64,000 bases of DNA from Bacillus sp. AFS073361 (GCF_002567005.1 NZ_NUZU01000013.1:217721-281720), one strand, 5' to 3'; counted from the stretch's first letter, positions 18,140 to 25,941 are shown. The notes: generated from the letters alone by a model not told the origin. Numbers and translations: made by a program.

Positions 18140-18262
18140 ATGGAAGGCGAAGATATTGAAGGTTTAATAGAACGATTCAATTTTCGAATCAAAAAACACA
18201 AAAAGACGACCAAACTTCCGCAAGAATATCAATTCACAACAAAGACAAGAAAAGGCGTCTAA
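18140..18262 (+). CDS. possible 40-residue basic protein
   Basis: It begins MEGEDIEGLIERFNF and ends in a basic tail (IKKHKKTTKLPQ). It is in the same frame as the 17843-18103 gene and continues after that gene's TGA without further stops, so it may be the original C-terminal part of that protein and not a separate gene. No ribosome site precedes the ATG. Confidence 0.3.
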   Translation: MEGEDIEGLIERFNFRIKKHKKTTKLPQEYQFTTKTRKGV

Positions 18263-18284
18263 TCGCCAATATAGGGGTGAAACT

Positions 18285-18476
18285 ATGTTACCTATTCATT
18301 ACAGTAAAAGAACCAGAAGTAAAGTATATTTACACCCGAATAGCATGACGCCTATTCGTCCAAGCAGTCATTTCGATTATACCGAATACAAAGCGGAACT
18401 GGATCGAAGAAGGGCGTTCGGAGAAATAAAGAGGGACGATTTGAAGACAATGGATAAAACAGAAAAAAACGCATAA
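18285..18476 (+). CDS. small unknown protein
   Basis: A 63-residue basic protein beginning MLPIHYSKRTRSK, with no membrane segment or motif I recognise. GGGGTGAAACT precedes the ATG at a good distance. It is the last gene of the plus-strand phage-like run and is followed by a strong terminator. Confidence 0.5.
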   Translation: MLPIHYSKRTRSKVYLHPNSMTPIRPSSHFDYTEYKAELDRRRAFGEIKRDDLKTMDKTEKNA

Positions 18477-18521
18477 AAAAGCCGCTTGACGTCGTTTTGA
18501 CGCCTTGCGGCTCTTTTTTTT
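18474..18521. terminator. bidirectional terminator in the island
   Basis: GCCGC and GCGGC close a stem with an inner GACGTC/GACG part. AAAAAA lies to the left and TTTTTTTT to the right, so it can end both the small-gene run and the convergent regulator. Confidence 0.85.
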
Positions 18522-18541
18522 CGTCTATTTTCGTCAGTCCT

Positions 18542-18829
18542 TCAATACTTGTTCGATAGTCTTTCAACAACTTTCCCTTCGCCTTCTTCGTCTTCATTAA
18601 TGACGATAACGGAAAACAAATCGGAAGGCGTGATTTTGAACCAAACGCACAATTTCGCTATTAAACGGGCAGGAATGTGGCGTGTTTCCATATCCTTGTT
18701 ATTTATCAAATCGTTCAACGTCGAACGCCTTTCGCCTATAGTCGCCGCCAATTTATTCGCCGAGATTCCCCGAAAATCCTTTTCCATTACCTCTTTTAAA
18801 TGACTTCGCAAAACGTACTTCGTCCCCAA
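18542..18829 (-). CDS. XRE/Cro-type HTH transcriptional regulator
   Basis: About 95 residues with one Cro/CI helix-turn-helix: ISANKLAATIGERRSTLNDLIN, then ARLIAKLCVWFKITPSDLF. This is the typical single-domain phage repressor-like regulator. It is likely the regulatory switch of the island, but its operators were not identified. A TTG at 18829 follows GGGGGTGG closely; an ATG at 18847 would add six residues. It is convergent with the small-gene run. Confidence 0.75.
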   Translation of the reverse strand: MGTKYVLRSHLKEVMEKDFRGISANKLAATIGERRSTLNDLINNKDMETRHIPARLIAKLCVWFKITPSDLFSVIVINEDEEGEGKVVERLSNKY

Positions 18830-18847
18830 ATATCCACCCCCGTTCAT

Positions 18848-19312
18848 TCAAGTTCAATATTAAATCATTGAACGAAAGACGTCCATATTTCAAAAGTTGA
18901 TTTTATTTCTTGAGACGGTTGTTCTTCTAATAATTTCGATTGTTGCGCAATTAAAAAAAGCGGCAAGGCGAAGAAGTTCGTTTTTGCTTCAGGTGCTTGT
19001 TTGATTCTTTGGGTCGTTGCGGTTCAATTCATTTCGTCGGGCAAAAAAGGACGCCAACAAGCGTAGGCAAAACAACAAGCACGAAGAAAAGGTGGAAGCA
19101 GCAAAGCAAACGAAGGCAAAGGTAGATGCAAAAGAGAAGAAGGGAGCTGCGGCAAAGAAAAAGCCGGAAGCGGCTGCTGTGTTCTAATATATTTCGAAAC
19201 CGCGATGCCTTCGGTAGTAGTCTTTTTTATTACAAAAACTATTAAACTTCCATTGATTTACAATAAAATTTAAACTAATATGAAAATAAAATTATTTCGT
19301 CGGGGGCACATT
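18848..19312. other. gene-poor stretch of the island
   Basis: It holds only the weak lysine-rich frame described at 19017-19187 and AT-rich sequence just before the cargo gene, which should contain its promoter. The remainder looks like gene debris with the composition of the phage-like segment. Confidence 0.4.
19017..19187 (+). CDS. possible lysine/alanine-rich tail fragment
   Basis: A 56-codon frame (TTG start) encoding a very basic sequence (KKDANKRRQNNKHEEK, later KEKKGAAAKKKPEAAAVF). Such tails occur at the C termini of larger proteins. With no ribosome site and a stop just upstream, this may be the end of a lost gene and not a functional peptide. Confidence 0.25.
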   Translation: MRFNSFRRAKKDANKRRQNNKHEEKVEAAKQTKAKVDAKEKKGAAAKKKPEAAAVF

Positions 19313-20236
19313 ATGGCATGGTCTCCTTTTCAAAAAGAATTAGCTTCAAAAACTAGAAAATTAAATCAACTACTACCTGAAGTGATGGAAATAACAGGGT
19401 ATAAGGAAAGCAGCAATATTTATGAACTTTTACAATATATTCAAAGGTATGAAGTTGTTAGGGACTATGCTTTTACTTTTTTAGAAAGAACTTACATGAG
19501 AAATTATACTGCTTTATCAAAAAAGCGTCCCAAAGTTGAGGAAGCAACAATGTGGATAGGTCAAGAAAATGCGACATACGGAATTCTAGTTACTCCAAGG
19601 TTCAGTAATGGTAATTGGGAAAATGATGTAAGTGAAATTAGACATTTCAAAAAAAAGTATTGGACTATCGGTCATGTATTAGAGACAGGGCTTGTGGTAC
19701 CTTTTGAAAATGAAAAAATTGAATTTCCGGATATAGAGCAATATTTAAAATTTTTTAAGAATGTTTTGGTTCGGGGTTCGGGGTCACAATATGAACTTGA
19801 AATTGCGAGTAAGTATTGTGACTTAGTTCGAAATTCAGACGAACCAGAAGAAATTCCACTATTAATTCCCGAGTTTAGATATGGTGGTCTAGCAAGAAAG
19901 CACGAATATAGACTTGATTTTACTATAATAGACCCGAATACTTTAAATAAATACGGGTTTGAATTGTCACCTTGGTCAACACACGGTTATTTATCAGGAA
20001 CTAAAGGTAAGTTACAAAAAGAAATAAACGCAATAGCTTTAGGGAACTTTGAAAAGGAAATGAAAAAACTTAAAGATTATTTTAGAGAATTTGAGATATA
20101 TGCTCTTATTTATACGGATTCTGACTTAGCTAATATTGAGACAGTATTTTCGGATATGAAAAAATATCTAAATCCATTTGAAACACAAGAACAGCTAAAA
20201 TTACATGTACTTGATGATTTTCTTAGCTATTCATAA
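19313..20236 (+). CDS. unrecognised cargo protein, faint PD-(D/E)XK-like motif
   Basis: A 307-residue soluble protein beginning MAWSPFQKELASKTRKL. The C-terminal half contains PEFRYGGLARKHEYRLDF, then after about 14 residues GFELSPWSTH, followed by a Lys-rich helix. The spacing Asp...Phe-Glu-x-Ser resembles restriction-endonuclease-like folds, but the canonical Lys after the Glu is replaced, so this is only a suggestion. It is AT-rich compared with the phage-like genes to its left, which suggests separate acquisition. As single cargo between a regulator and the right end, a defence role is conceivable but unproven. The ATG is chosen after GGGGG; an ATG at 19280 would add 11 residues. Confidence 0.55.
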   Translation: MAWSPFQKELASKTRKLNQLLPEVMEITGYKESSNIYELLQYIQRYEVVRDYAFTFLERTYMRNYTALSKKRPKVEEATMWIGQENATYGILVTPRFSNGNWENDVSEIRHFKKKYWTIGHVLETGLVVPFENEKIEFPDIEQYLKFFKNVLVRGSGSQYELEIASKYCDLVRNSDEPEEIPLLIPEFRYGGLARKHEYRLDFTIIDPNTLNKYGFELSPWSTHGYLSGTKGKLQKEINAIALGNFEKEMKKLKDYFREFEIYALIYTDSDLANIETVFSDMKKYLNPFETQEQLKLHVLDDFLSYS

Positions 20237-20266
20237 TATAACTAAATCTACGTTAAACTATAATAA

Positions 20267-20425
20267 AGTATTAATATCATAAAAAGCGTCCCAAGTAAGG
20301 TTGACGTACGTATAAAAGAAATTTATCTTGACGGAAAAACGTGGAGCGAAACGGGGATTCAAAATTTCAATACGTGGATAAATAAAAAGGCATATGAAAA
20401 AGCGTCCGAACCCGTTTCTGCATAG
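20267..20425 (+). pseudogene. C-terminal gene remnant
   Basis: An open frame of 52 codons without a usable start, containing VDVRIKEIYLDGKTWSETG and ending ASEPVSA. Its composition matches the phage-like segment, and it ends right before a good terminator, so it is probably the tail of a gene whose front was lost when the cargo gene arrived. Confidence 0.35.
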
Positions 20426-20445
20426 CGGGTGAAGACGCCTTTTTT
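20402..20445. terminator. terminator next to the island yktB
   Basis: GCGTC/GACGC and ACCCG/CGGGT form a two-part stem followed by CTTTTTT on the plus strand and by CTTTTTC on the minus strand. It ends the island yktB and the plus-strand remnant. Confidence 0.8.
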
Positions 20446-21063
20446 CTATTTATACGCTAATTTATATAATGGGATAAGTGCTTCAAACGTATTTCTTACA
20501 ACGTCCAAGAATTCCCTGCCGTCGGTTAAAATCGGGTCATTGGCTGCAATTTGTCGGCCAATAAGGAATTCCGCCTTCTTGACGTCCCGAAAACGTTCTA
20601 GTGCAGCTTTAAAGTTGATTTCCTTTATTGACATTGCGTCTTTCTTCATATGGTCTTGGGAAACAACAAAATCATTTGGAATGGTCGTTTTGATCGTTTT
20701 CAAGTTCTTCAAGAACGCCTTTGCGATTTCCTCTTTATTCGGTAATTCATATATGAACGCCAACCAAATGAAAACATGGTCGTCAAACAATCCAACTTGA
20801 AAATGCGGGTGTTGTTTATATCCACGTTTATTCCCCGCTATTGCCAACCAAGTATCTTTCGGGGCATTTACAGTCCGGCGGGCATGTTTCGCTATATGTA
20901 AAAACATTTCTTGTCCAAGACTAACGGAAAGTTCGTCCGTTAATACTTGACCGATTTCACGGAACTTTGGTCGAATCCGTTCTTCGATTGCTTCCATTCT
21001 TGCGTCAAGACCTTCTATATTAAAGGTATCGAAATCAGTTTTCGAAAATCCTTGAAATTGCAT
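20446..21063 (-). CDS. yktB: intact DUF1054 (YktB) protein carried by the island
   Basis: A full-length 205-residue member of the DUF1054/UPF0637 family, function unknown. It aligns along its whole length with the split host gene: ARMEA near residue 25, HAKHARRT-type sequence (AKHARRTVNAPKDTW), RGYKQHPHFQVGLFDDHVFIW, and a C-terminal VKKAEFLIGR. It is clearly a divergent homologue and not a duplicate. The ATG at 21063 is preferred because AAGGAG lies 9 nt upstream. It starts about 75 nt after the truncated host N-terminal fragment, on the same strand, so the host promoter can drive it. It probably replaces the disrupted gene. Confidence 0.9.
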   Translation of the reverse strand: MQFQGFSKTDFDTFNIEGLDARMEAIEERIRPKFREIGQVLTDELSVSLGQEMFLHIAKHARRTVNAPKDTWLAIAGNKRGYKQHPHFQVGLFDDHVFIWLAFIYELPNKEEIAKAFLKNLKTIKTTIPNDFVVSQDHMKKDAMSIKEINFKAALERFRDVKKAEFLIGRQIAANDPILTDGREFLDVVRNTFEALIPLYKLAYK

Positions 21064-21138
21064 TTTTTCGTACTCCTTCATTATGTTTAATCATTTTATA
21101 GTGGGGGTAAAAGTAAGCAACGACGGGCTTTCAGTCAA

Positions 21139-21372
21139 TCATACTTTGCGAACAAACCATGTATCTTTAGGCGGATTAATGGTCCTTCTGGCATGTTTTG
21201 CCACGTGAACAAACATTTCATCATCCGTATGTGAAGAAATGAATGGGGCGAAATAATCTCCTAATTCTTCCAATTTAGGTCGGACCGTTTCCTTCAAAGC
21301 CTCCATCCTTGCCTCTAAACCATCTATTAAAAAAACATCAAAATCTTCGTTTGTAAATCCTGTAAAACCCAT
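21139..21372 (-). pseudogene. yktB: chromosomal yktB, N-terminal fragment with island-derived tail
   Basis: It begins [18 protein letters not shown], the normal YktB start, with GGAGG 7 nt before the ATG. It encodes about 71 authentic residues up to PPKDT and then a short foreign tail (WFVRKV) from island sequence before a TGA at 21139-21141. The missing C-terminal part is at 12023-12445. The native ribosome site and presumably the native promoter remain intact and point into the island's own yktB. Confidence 0.93.
21145..21175. other. right attachment junction (island / host yktB)
   Basis: The island half-site TTTGCGAACAAACCAT (21145-21160) is followed by the GT core (21161-21162) and then host yktB sequence ATCTTTAGGCGG. 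Together with the left half-site it reconstructs a near-palindromic attP. Confidence 0.85.
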
Positions 21373-21549
21373 ATATAAACCTCCAAATAAACATTTGTTT
21401 CTAATTGTAGCATAACAATCAGAGAGACATATAGTTTGATGCTTTCTAGGTTAGAGCACATATTTGTTGCAACATATCTCCCTGACTCATATTATACAGT
21501 AAAAAAATAATCTGAAAAATGAATCAAATCCAGGAAGGGGAGGAGAAAC

Positions 21550-21744
21550 GTGAAACAATTGATGAATACCTCACTAAAAAAAGCAAGCGAAAAGGAAAGG
21601 ACTGCAGTATTAAGATTGGAAATGGATTATGAATTAGCTACATTATTCGAAGCGATTGAAGAAAAGAATGAGAAAAAAATGAAAGAATGCAAACAAAAAT
21701 TAGAAAAAATCCGCCAAGAATTATTACGATTAAAAGCACTTTGA
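21550..21744 (+). CDS. ykzI: small coiled-coil protein YkzI
   Basis: A 64-residue charged helical protein ending in KEKIRQ-type repeats (KQKLEKIRQELLRLKAL). Size and position between yktB and suhB match B. subtilis YkzI. The start is a GTG preceded by a long purine-rich ribosome site (GGGGAGGAG). No function is known. Confidence 0.75.
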   Translation: MKQLMNTSLKKASEKERTAVLRLEMDYELATLFEAIEEKNEKKMKECKQKLEKIRQELLRLKAL

Positions 21745-21818
21745 TAAATTTATGATGTTTTTTATCCAAGGAGAAATAAAGCAGGATGGAGAGAAATAGA
21801 ATATACTCTGAACTTATC

Positions 21819-21858
21819 AAAACGAACTCCAGCAAAAATGAAGGGGGTTCGTTTATTA
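21819..21858 (+). terminator. terminator after ykzI
   Basis: AAACGAACTCC and GGGGTTCGTTT form an 11-bp stem with one G-T pair, followed by ATTATTG; the T tail is weak. Confidence 0.6.
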
Positions 21859-22012
21859 TTGTCCTTTTTGATGTGGTACGTGTACCTCTTAAAAGTTGAT
21901 GTGTTCTAACAATTTGATTAAGCTAAAGGTACATTATTTAATTTATCATGCATCATACTACATACATTGAAATCTAGACAGGAATTTATTTAGATGTGTT
22001 TGGAGGAGTGTT

Positions 22013-22810
22013 ATGAACTGGGATCAAATTTATTCTCATGCAAAGGAATGGGTTAATGACGCTGGAGCTAGAATTAGATTATCTTTTGATGAAACATTGA
22101 ATATTCAAACGAAGTCAAATGCTAATGATTTGGTTACAAATATGGATAAAGAAATTGAGCAATTTTTTATTAGTAAAATCAGAGCGGTATATCCCGATCA
22201 TAAAATATTGGGAGAAGAAGGGTTTGGAGACACACTTGAAAGTCTTGATGGTGTGGTTTGGATGATTGATCCAATCGATGGAACGATGAATTTTATACAC
22301 CAACAAAGAAATTTTGCTATTTCTCTTGGGATATATGAGAATGGGATTGGTAAAATTGGACTCATTTACGATGTGGTCCATGATGAACTGTATCATGCCA
22401 AAAAGGGAAATGGAGCCTATTTAAATGAAAAGACTCTGGTACCTCTCAAGGATACACTGGTTAAGGAATCCATCATTGCACTAAATGCAACATGGGTAAT
22501 GGAAAATCACCGTATTGATCATAATTTAATGATACCTCTAGTGAAAGATTCACGGGGAACAAGGTCATATGGTTCAGCAGCCCTTGAAATGGTGTTTGTT
22601 GCGACAGGAAGGGTTGACGCATACCTCTCGATGCGCTTATCGCCTTGGGATGTTGCTGCAGGAGCAGTAATTATTGAAGAACTAGGCGGGGTGGTTACAA
22701 ATCTAAGGGGAGAAAAACTTAATTTTCTTGCACAGGATTCATTATTTACTGCAAATCATGGATTGCACCAATCAATCTTGAAGGACTACTTAAAAGAGGG
22801 TAGATGGTAA
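22013..22810 (+). CDS. suhB: inositol-1-monophosphatase family protein (YktC/SuhB)
   Basis: Mg-dependent phosphatase of the inositol monophosphatase fold, 265 residues. Metal-binding motifs are present in order: EEG (after KILG), DPIDGTMNF, and WDVAAGAVIIEELGG near the C terminus. Bacterial members hydrolyse inositol monophosphate and related sugar phosphates; the physiological substrate here is not determined. GGAGGAGTG precedes the ATG. Convergent with ylaF across a shared terminator, as in B. subtilis. Confidence 0.92.
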   Translation: MNWDQIYSHAKEWVNDAGARIRLSFDETLNIQTKSNANDLVTNMDKEIEQFFISKIRAVYPDHKILGEEGFGDTLESLDGVVWMIDPIDGTMNFIHQQRNFAISLGIYENGIGKIGLIYDVVHDELYHAKKGNGAYLNEKTLVPLKDTLVKESIIALNATWVMENHRIDHNLMIPLVKDSRGTRSYGSAALEMVFVATGRVDAYLSMRLSPWDVAAGAVIIEELGGVVTNLRGEKLNFLAQDSLFTANHGLHQSILKDYLKEGRW

Positions 22811-22842
22811 AAAGAAGAAGCCGATGCAGGCTTCTTCTTTTT
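22808..22842. terminator. bidirectional terminator between suhB and ylaF
   Basis: AAAAAGAAGAAGCC and GGCTTCTTCTTTTT form a perfect 14-bp stem around a 6-nt loop. Confidence 0.9.
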
Positions 22843-23026
22843 ATAATTCTCCATTTTCACGCATTTTTCTTTTGGTTTTAAAGCCCATCCCCATAATTAC
22901 GATAATTGCAATGATACAGCCAAGTGCACCGATTATGCTTTTTTCGCTAATTGCAATGCCAATCCCCATTATACTCGCGGCTGCAAGGATGGCATAAACG
23001 AGTAATGACCACTTCACGTTTTTCAT
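22841..23026 (-). CDS. ylaF: small membrane protein YlaF (DUF5325)
   Basis: A 61-residue protein with two membrane helices and a basic C-terminal tail (KTKRKMREN). The sequence opens MKNVKWSLLVYAIL and contains ASIMGIGIAISEKSIIG, like B. subtilis YlaF. It lies between suhB and typA in the opposite direction to both, as in B. subtilis. AAGGGGTATC precedes the ATG. Function unknown. Confidence 0.8.
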   Translation of the reverse strand: MKNVKWSLLVYAILAAASIMGIGIAISEKSIIGALGCIIAIIVIMGMGFKTKRKMRENGEL

Positions 23027-23188
23027 TTTTTGATACCCCTTTTTTAGTTCAAAAATTGAGTGCTTTAGTATAATTTTAATTCTACAATAAAATGGTTAGG
23101 GGTTTCCACTTTAATTGTGGTATAATGTTTTAGTTGTGAATGGGAAACTACAAATAGACTTATTTTTAGAATATAGGAGTGGAATTTT

Positions 23189-25027
23189 TTGAATATAAGA
23201 AATGATATACGTAATATTGCGATCATTGCCCATGTTGACCACGGGAAAACAACATTGGTAGACCAATTGTTGAAACAATCTGGAACATTTCGTTCTAACG
23301 AGCATGTTGAAGAACGTGCTATGGATTCGAATGACTTAGAAAGAGAGCGTGGAATCACCATCCTCGCGAAGAACACGGCGATTCAATACAAAGATACTCG
23401 TATCAATATTTTGGATACTCCAGGACACGCTGACTTTGGCGGAGAAGTGGAACGGATTATGAAAATGGTTGATGGGGTATTGCTAGTAGTTGATGCCTAT
23501 GAAGGCTGTATGCCACAAACTCGTTTTGTTCTTAAAAAGGCATTAGAGCAGAATTTAACTCCAATTGTTGTTGTTAATAAAATTGACCGTGACTTTGCAA
23601 GACCTGCAGAAGTAATCGATGAAGTTATCGATTTATTTATTGAACTTGAAGCAAATGAGGATCAACTTGAATTCCCAGTTATTTACGCTTCAGCGATTAA
23701 TGGTACAGCAAGTACTAACCCTGAGAAGCAAGATGAAAATATGCAATCCTTGTATGATGCAATTGTTGAATATATACCTGCTCCAGTTGATAATCGTGAA
23801 GAACCATTACAATTTCAAGTTGCACTTCTTGATTACAACGATTATGTTGGCAGAATCGGGATCGGCCGTGTTTTCCGCGGTACGATGAAGGTGGGTCAAC
23901 AAGTTGCCTTAATGAAATTAGATGGTTCAGTGAAACAATTCCGTGTGACCAAGATTTTCGGTTTCTTTGGATTAAAGCGTCAAGAGATCCAAGAAGCAGT
24001 AGCGGGAGATTTAATTGCAGTATCAGGTATGGAAGATATCAACGTTGGTGAAACAGTTTGCCCGGTTGAACATCAAGAAGCACTGCCAATCCTAAGAATA
24101 GATGAACCAACATTACAAATGACATTTGTTGTTAACAACAGTCCATTTGCAGGTAGAGAAGGTAAGTATTTAACTGCAAGGAAAATTGAAGAAAGATTAC
24201 GTGCTCAATTGCAAACAGATGTAAGTTTACGAGTGGATAACACAGATTCACCTGATGCATGGATCGTTTCTGGCCGTGGTGAACTTCATTTATCAATCTT
24301 AATTGAAAACATGCGTCGTGAAGGCTATGAACTTCAAGTTTCTAAACCGGAAGTTATTGTTAAAGAAATTGATGGTGTACGTTGTGAACCAGTGGAAAGA
24401 GTCCAAATCGATGTACCTGAAGAGCATACTGGTTCTGTAATGGAATCAATTGGTGCCCGCAAAGGCGAAATGCTGGATATGATCAATAATGGTACCGGCC
24501 AAGTTCGTTTAATCTTTAATGTGCCAGCACGTGGATTAATTGGTTACACTACTGAATTCTTAACTATGACTCGTGGTTATGGAATTATTAATCATACCTT
24601 TGATAGCTACCAGCCGATGTTACCAGGCCAAGTTGGTGGACGACACCAAGGTGTGCTTGTCTCAATGGAATCTGGAAAAGCTTCGACATATGGTATCATG
24701 CAAGTGGAAGACCGTGGAACTATTTTTGTTGAACCAGGTACTGAAATTTACGAGGGGATGATCGTGGGTGAAAATACTCGTGAAAATGACATCACCGTTA
24801 ATATTACTAAAATGAAACAAGCAACAAATGTGCGTTCAGCTAACAAAGATCAAACATCAGTGATTAAAAAGCCGCGCATTATGACCTTAGAAGAGTCTTT
24901 AGAATATTTAAATGATGACGAATATTGTGAGGTTACACCGGAATCAATTCGTCTTCGTAAGAAAATTCTTGATAAAAATGAACGTGAAAGAGCTGCTAAA
25001 AAGAAAAAATATGCTGAACAGAGTTAA
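23189..25027 (+). CDS. typA: translational GTPase TypA/BipA
   Basis: A 612-residue ribosome-associated GTPase of the EF-G/LepA group, implicated in ribosome assembly and stress or cold growth. The G domain motifs are visible: AHVDHGKTT (G1), RGITI (G2), DTPGHADF (G3), NKID (G4). The EF-Tu-like domain 2, the EF-G C-terminal domain and the BipA-specific C-terminal domain follow. The start is a TTG at 23189, supported by AGGAGTGG upstream and by alignment with the B. subtilis start ([13 protein letters not shown]). It is followed 19 nt later by ylaH. Confidence 0.97.
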   Translation: MNIRNDIRNIAIIAHVDHGKTTLVDQLLKQSGTFRSNEHVEERAMDSNDLERERGITILAKNTAIQYKDTRINILDTPGHADFGGEVERIMKMVDGVLLVVDAYEGCMPQTRFVLKKALEQNLTPIVVVNKIDRDFARPAEVIDEVIDLFIELEANEDQLEFPVIYASAINGTASTNPEKQDENMQSLYDAIVEYIPAPVDNREEPLQFQVALLDYNDYVGRIGIGRVFRGTMKVGQQVALMKLDGSVKQFRVTKIFGFFGLKRQEIQEAVAGDLIAVSGMEDINVGETVCPVEHQEALPILRIDEPTLQMTFVVNNSPFAGREGKYLTARKIEERLRAQLQTDVSLRVDNTDSPDAWIVSGRGELHLSILIENMRREGYELQVSKPEVIVKEIDGVRCEPVERVQIDVPEEHTGSVMESIGARKGEMLDMINNGTGQVRLIFNVPARGLIGYTTEFLTMTRGYGIINHTFDSYQPMLPGQVGGRHQGVLVSMESGKASTYGIMQVEDRGTIFVEPGTEIYEGMIVGENTRENDITVNITKMKQATNVRSANKDQTSVIKKPRIMTLEESLEYLNDDEYCEVTPESIRLRKKILDKNERERAAKKKKYAEQS

Positions 25028-25046
25028 GTAAAAGGAGTGCAAGAAG

Positions 25047-25352
25047 ATGGAAGGATTCTCTCCTAGCCTTAGATTTTTCATTGAACTAACAGATGTAAAA
25101 ACCGCTGTGTGGTTACAGTATGTATATATTGTTATTTTAGCGGCCATTGTCTATAAGTTAGGCTTTGCAAAAAAATTGCCTCTTTTGAAAAACATTGTTA
25201 TTTATATTTGTCTCTTGATTGGATGCTTTGTGATGCTGATTTTTTCTTATGCGTTGCCAATCGCTGAGGGACTCGCAGGTGCGGCCGTGTTATTGATTAT
25301 CTATAAAATACGCTTACATCAGACGAAAAAGCATCAGGCAGAAGCGAAATAA
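25047..25352 (+). CDS. ylaH: membrane protein YlaH
   Basis: A 101-residue protein with three hydrophobic segments and a Lys/His/Gln-rich cytoplasmic tail. It follows typA directly with AAGGAGTG before the ATG, matching the typA-ylaH arrangement of Bacillus. It belongs to the YlaH-like family; function unknown. Confidence 0.75.
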   Translation: MEGFSPSLRFFIELTDVKTAVWLQYVYIVILAAIVYKLGFAKKLPLLKNIVIYICLLIGCFVMLIFSYALPIAEGLAGAAVLLIIYKIRLHQTKKHQAEAK

Positions 25353-25367
25353 CGGGGGTTTTGGTAA

Positions 25368-25658
25368 ATGAAATCCGTACAGGATACACTATATAATTGG
25401 CTTACAATTAAGGTTGTATGCGACGCACGGCCTGATGATACAGCAGCTCGAGATACATTACACCTTTTTGAGGAAATGCTGGCGGATCTTAACCTCTCGA
25501 ACATTGAGGTAACAACAGATGTAGTCATGTATTATGTTTCCTATCAACAAGGAGAAGAAACGAAAAATACTCGCTTTCCGCGGGAATTAATTGAAGTCAT
25601 GCTGCAGCAGATTAATCATGAACCAGAAAAATATGAGAACTACCCTATCGAAGAATAA
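25368..25658 (+). CDS. conserved small protein of unknown function
   Basis: A 96-residue acidic cytosolic protein beginning MKSVQDTLYNWLTIK. It lies 15 nt after ylaH and so is in the typA operon. Two helices flank a beta segment (IEVTTDVVMYYVSYQQG). No motif is recognised; this type of gene recurs between ylaH and ylaI in Bacillaceae as far as I recall. Confidence 0.6.
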   Translation: MKSVQDTLYNWLTIKVVCDARPDDTAARDTLHLFEEMLADLNLSNIEVTTDVVMYYVSYQQGEETKNTRFPRELIEVMLQQINHEPEKYENYPIEE

Positions 25659-25659
25659 T

Positions 25660-25709
25660 AAAAAACCATCAAGTCATTCCAGTTGGAATTGACCTGATGG
25701 TTTTTTTTT
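25660..25709 (+). terminator. terminator of the typA operon
   Basis: AAACCATCA and TGATGGTTT form the base of a long stem (with an inner TTCCA/TGGAA) followed by nine T. Confidence 0.9.
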
Positions 25710-25740
25710 ACTCACCTCATAGGGTCTGGAATTTTTCGTT

Positions 25741-25941
25741 TTACCAATCGTCTTCCTCAGTTTTATTACGAAATAATCGAAAATTTCCTGTTTCAAATCT
25801 GGCATTCGTTTTTTCCGTTATTCTTGAATTGCACTCTTTACACATATATGTATGGATGGGACGATTGCGAAGTCGTTTAGCAACAAACGATTCATCCTCG
25901 ATTGCTTCAATTTTATCGCAAATTACACATTTAACTCTCAT
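25741..25941 (-). CDS. ylaI: zinc-ribbon protein YlaI (DUF2197)
   Basis: A 66-residue protein with two Cys pairs, CVICDK near the start and CKECNS in the middle, which should bind one zinc ion. The sequence and size match YlaI of Bacillus (DUF2197). GAGGTGTCTT precedes the ATG. Monocistronic; function unknown. Confidence 0.85.
   Translation of the reverse strand: MRVKCVICDKIEAIEDESFVAKRLRNRPIHTYMCKECNSRITEKTNARFETGNFRLFRNKTEEDDW

Larger units (their letters stand above)
12446..21162. mobile_element. integrative island (8.7 kb) inserted in yktB, with serine recombinase and its own yktB
   Basis: The boundaries are set by three facts. The host gene is split in frame at a shared GT. The island ends together form a near-perfect 34-bp palindrome around GT (16-bp arms, 14 matching). 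One large serine recombinase is encoded inside. Contents left to right are a DUF3231 gene, a decayed membrane-protein gene, the recombinase, a phage-like run of small genes, an XRE regulator, an unrecognised cargo gene and a complete yktB homologue. The middle part (about 14.3-19.2 kb) is visibly richer in G and C, and in CGA and GAA codons, than the flanking chromosome. No replication or virion structural genes beyond a terminase-small-like protein are visible, so this is an island or a reduced prophage. Confidence 0.9.
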
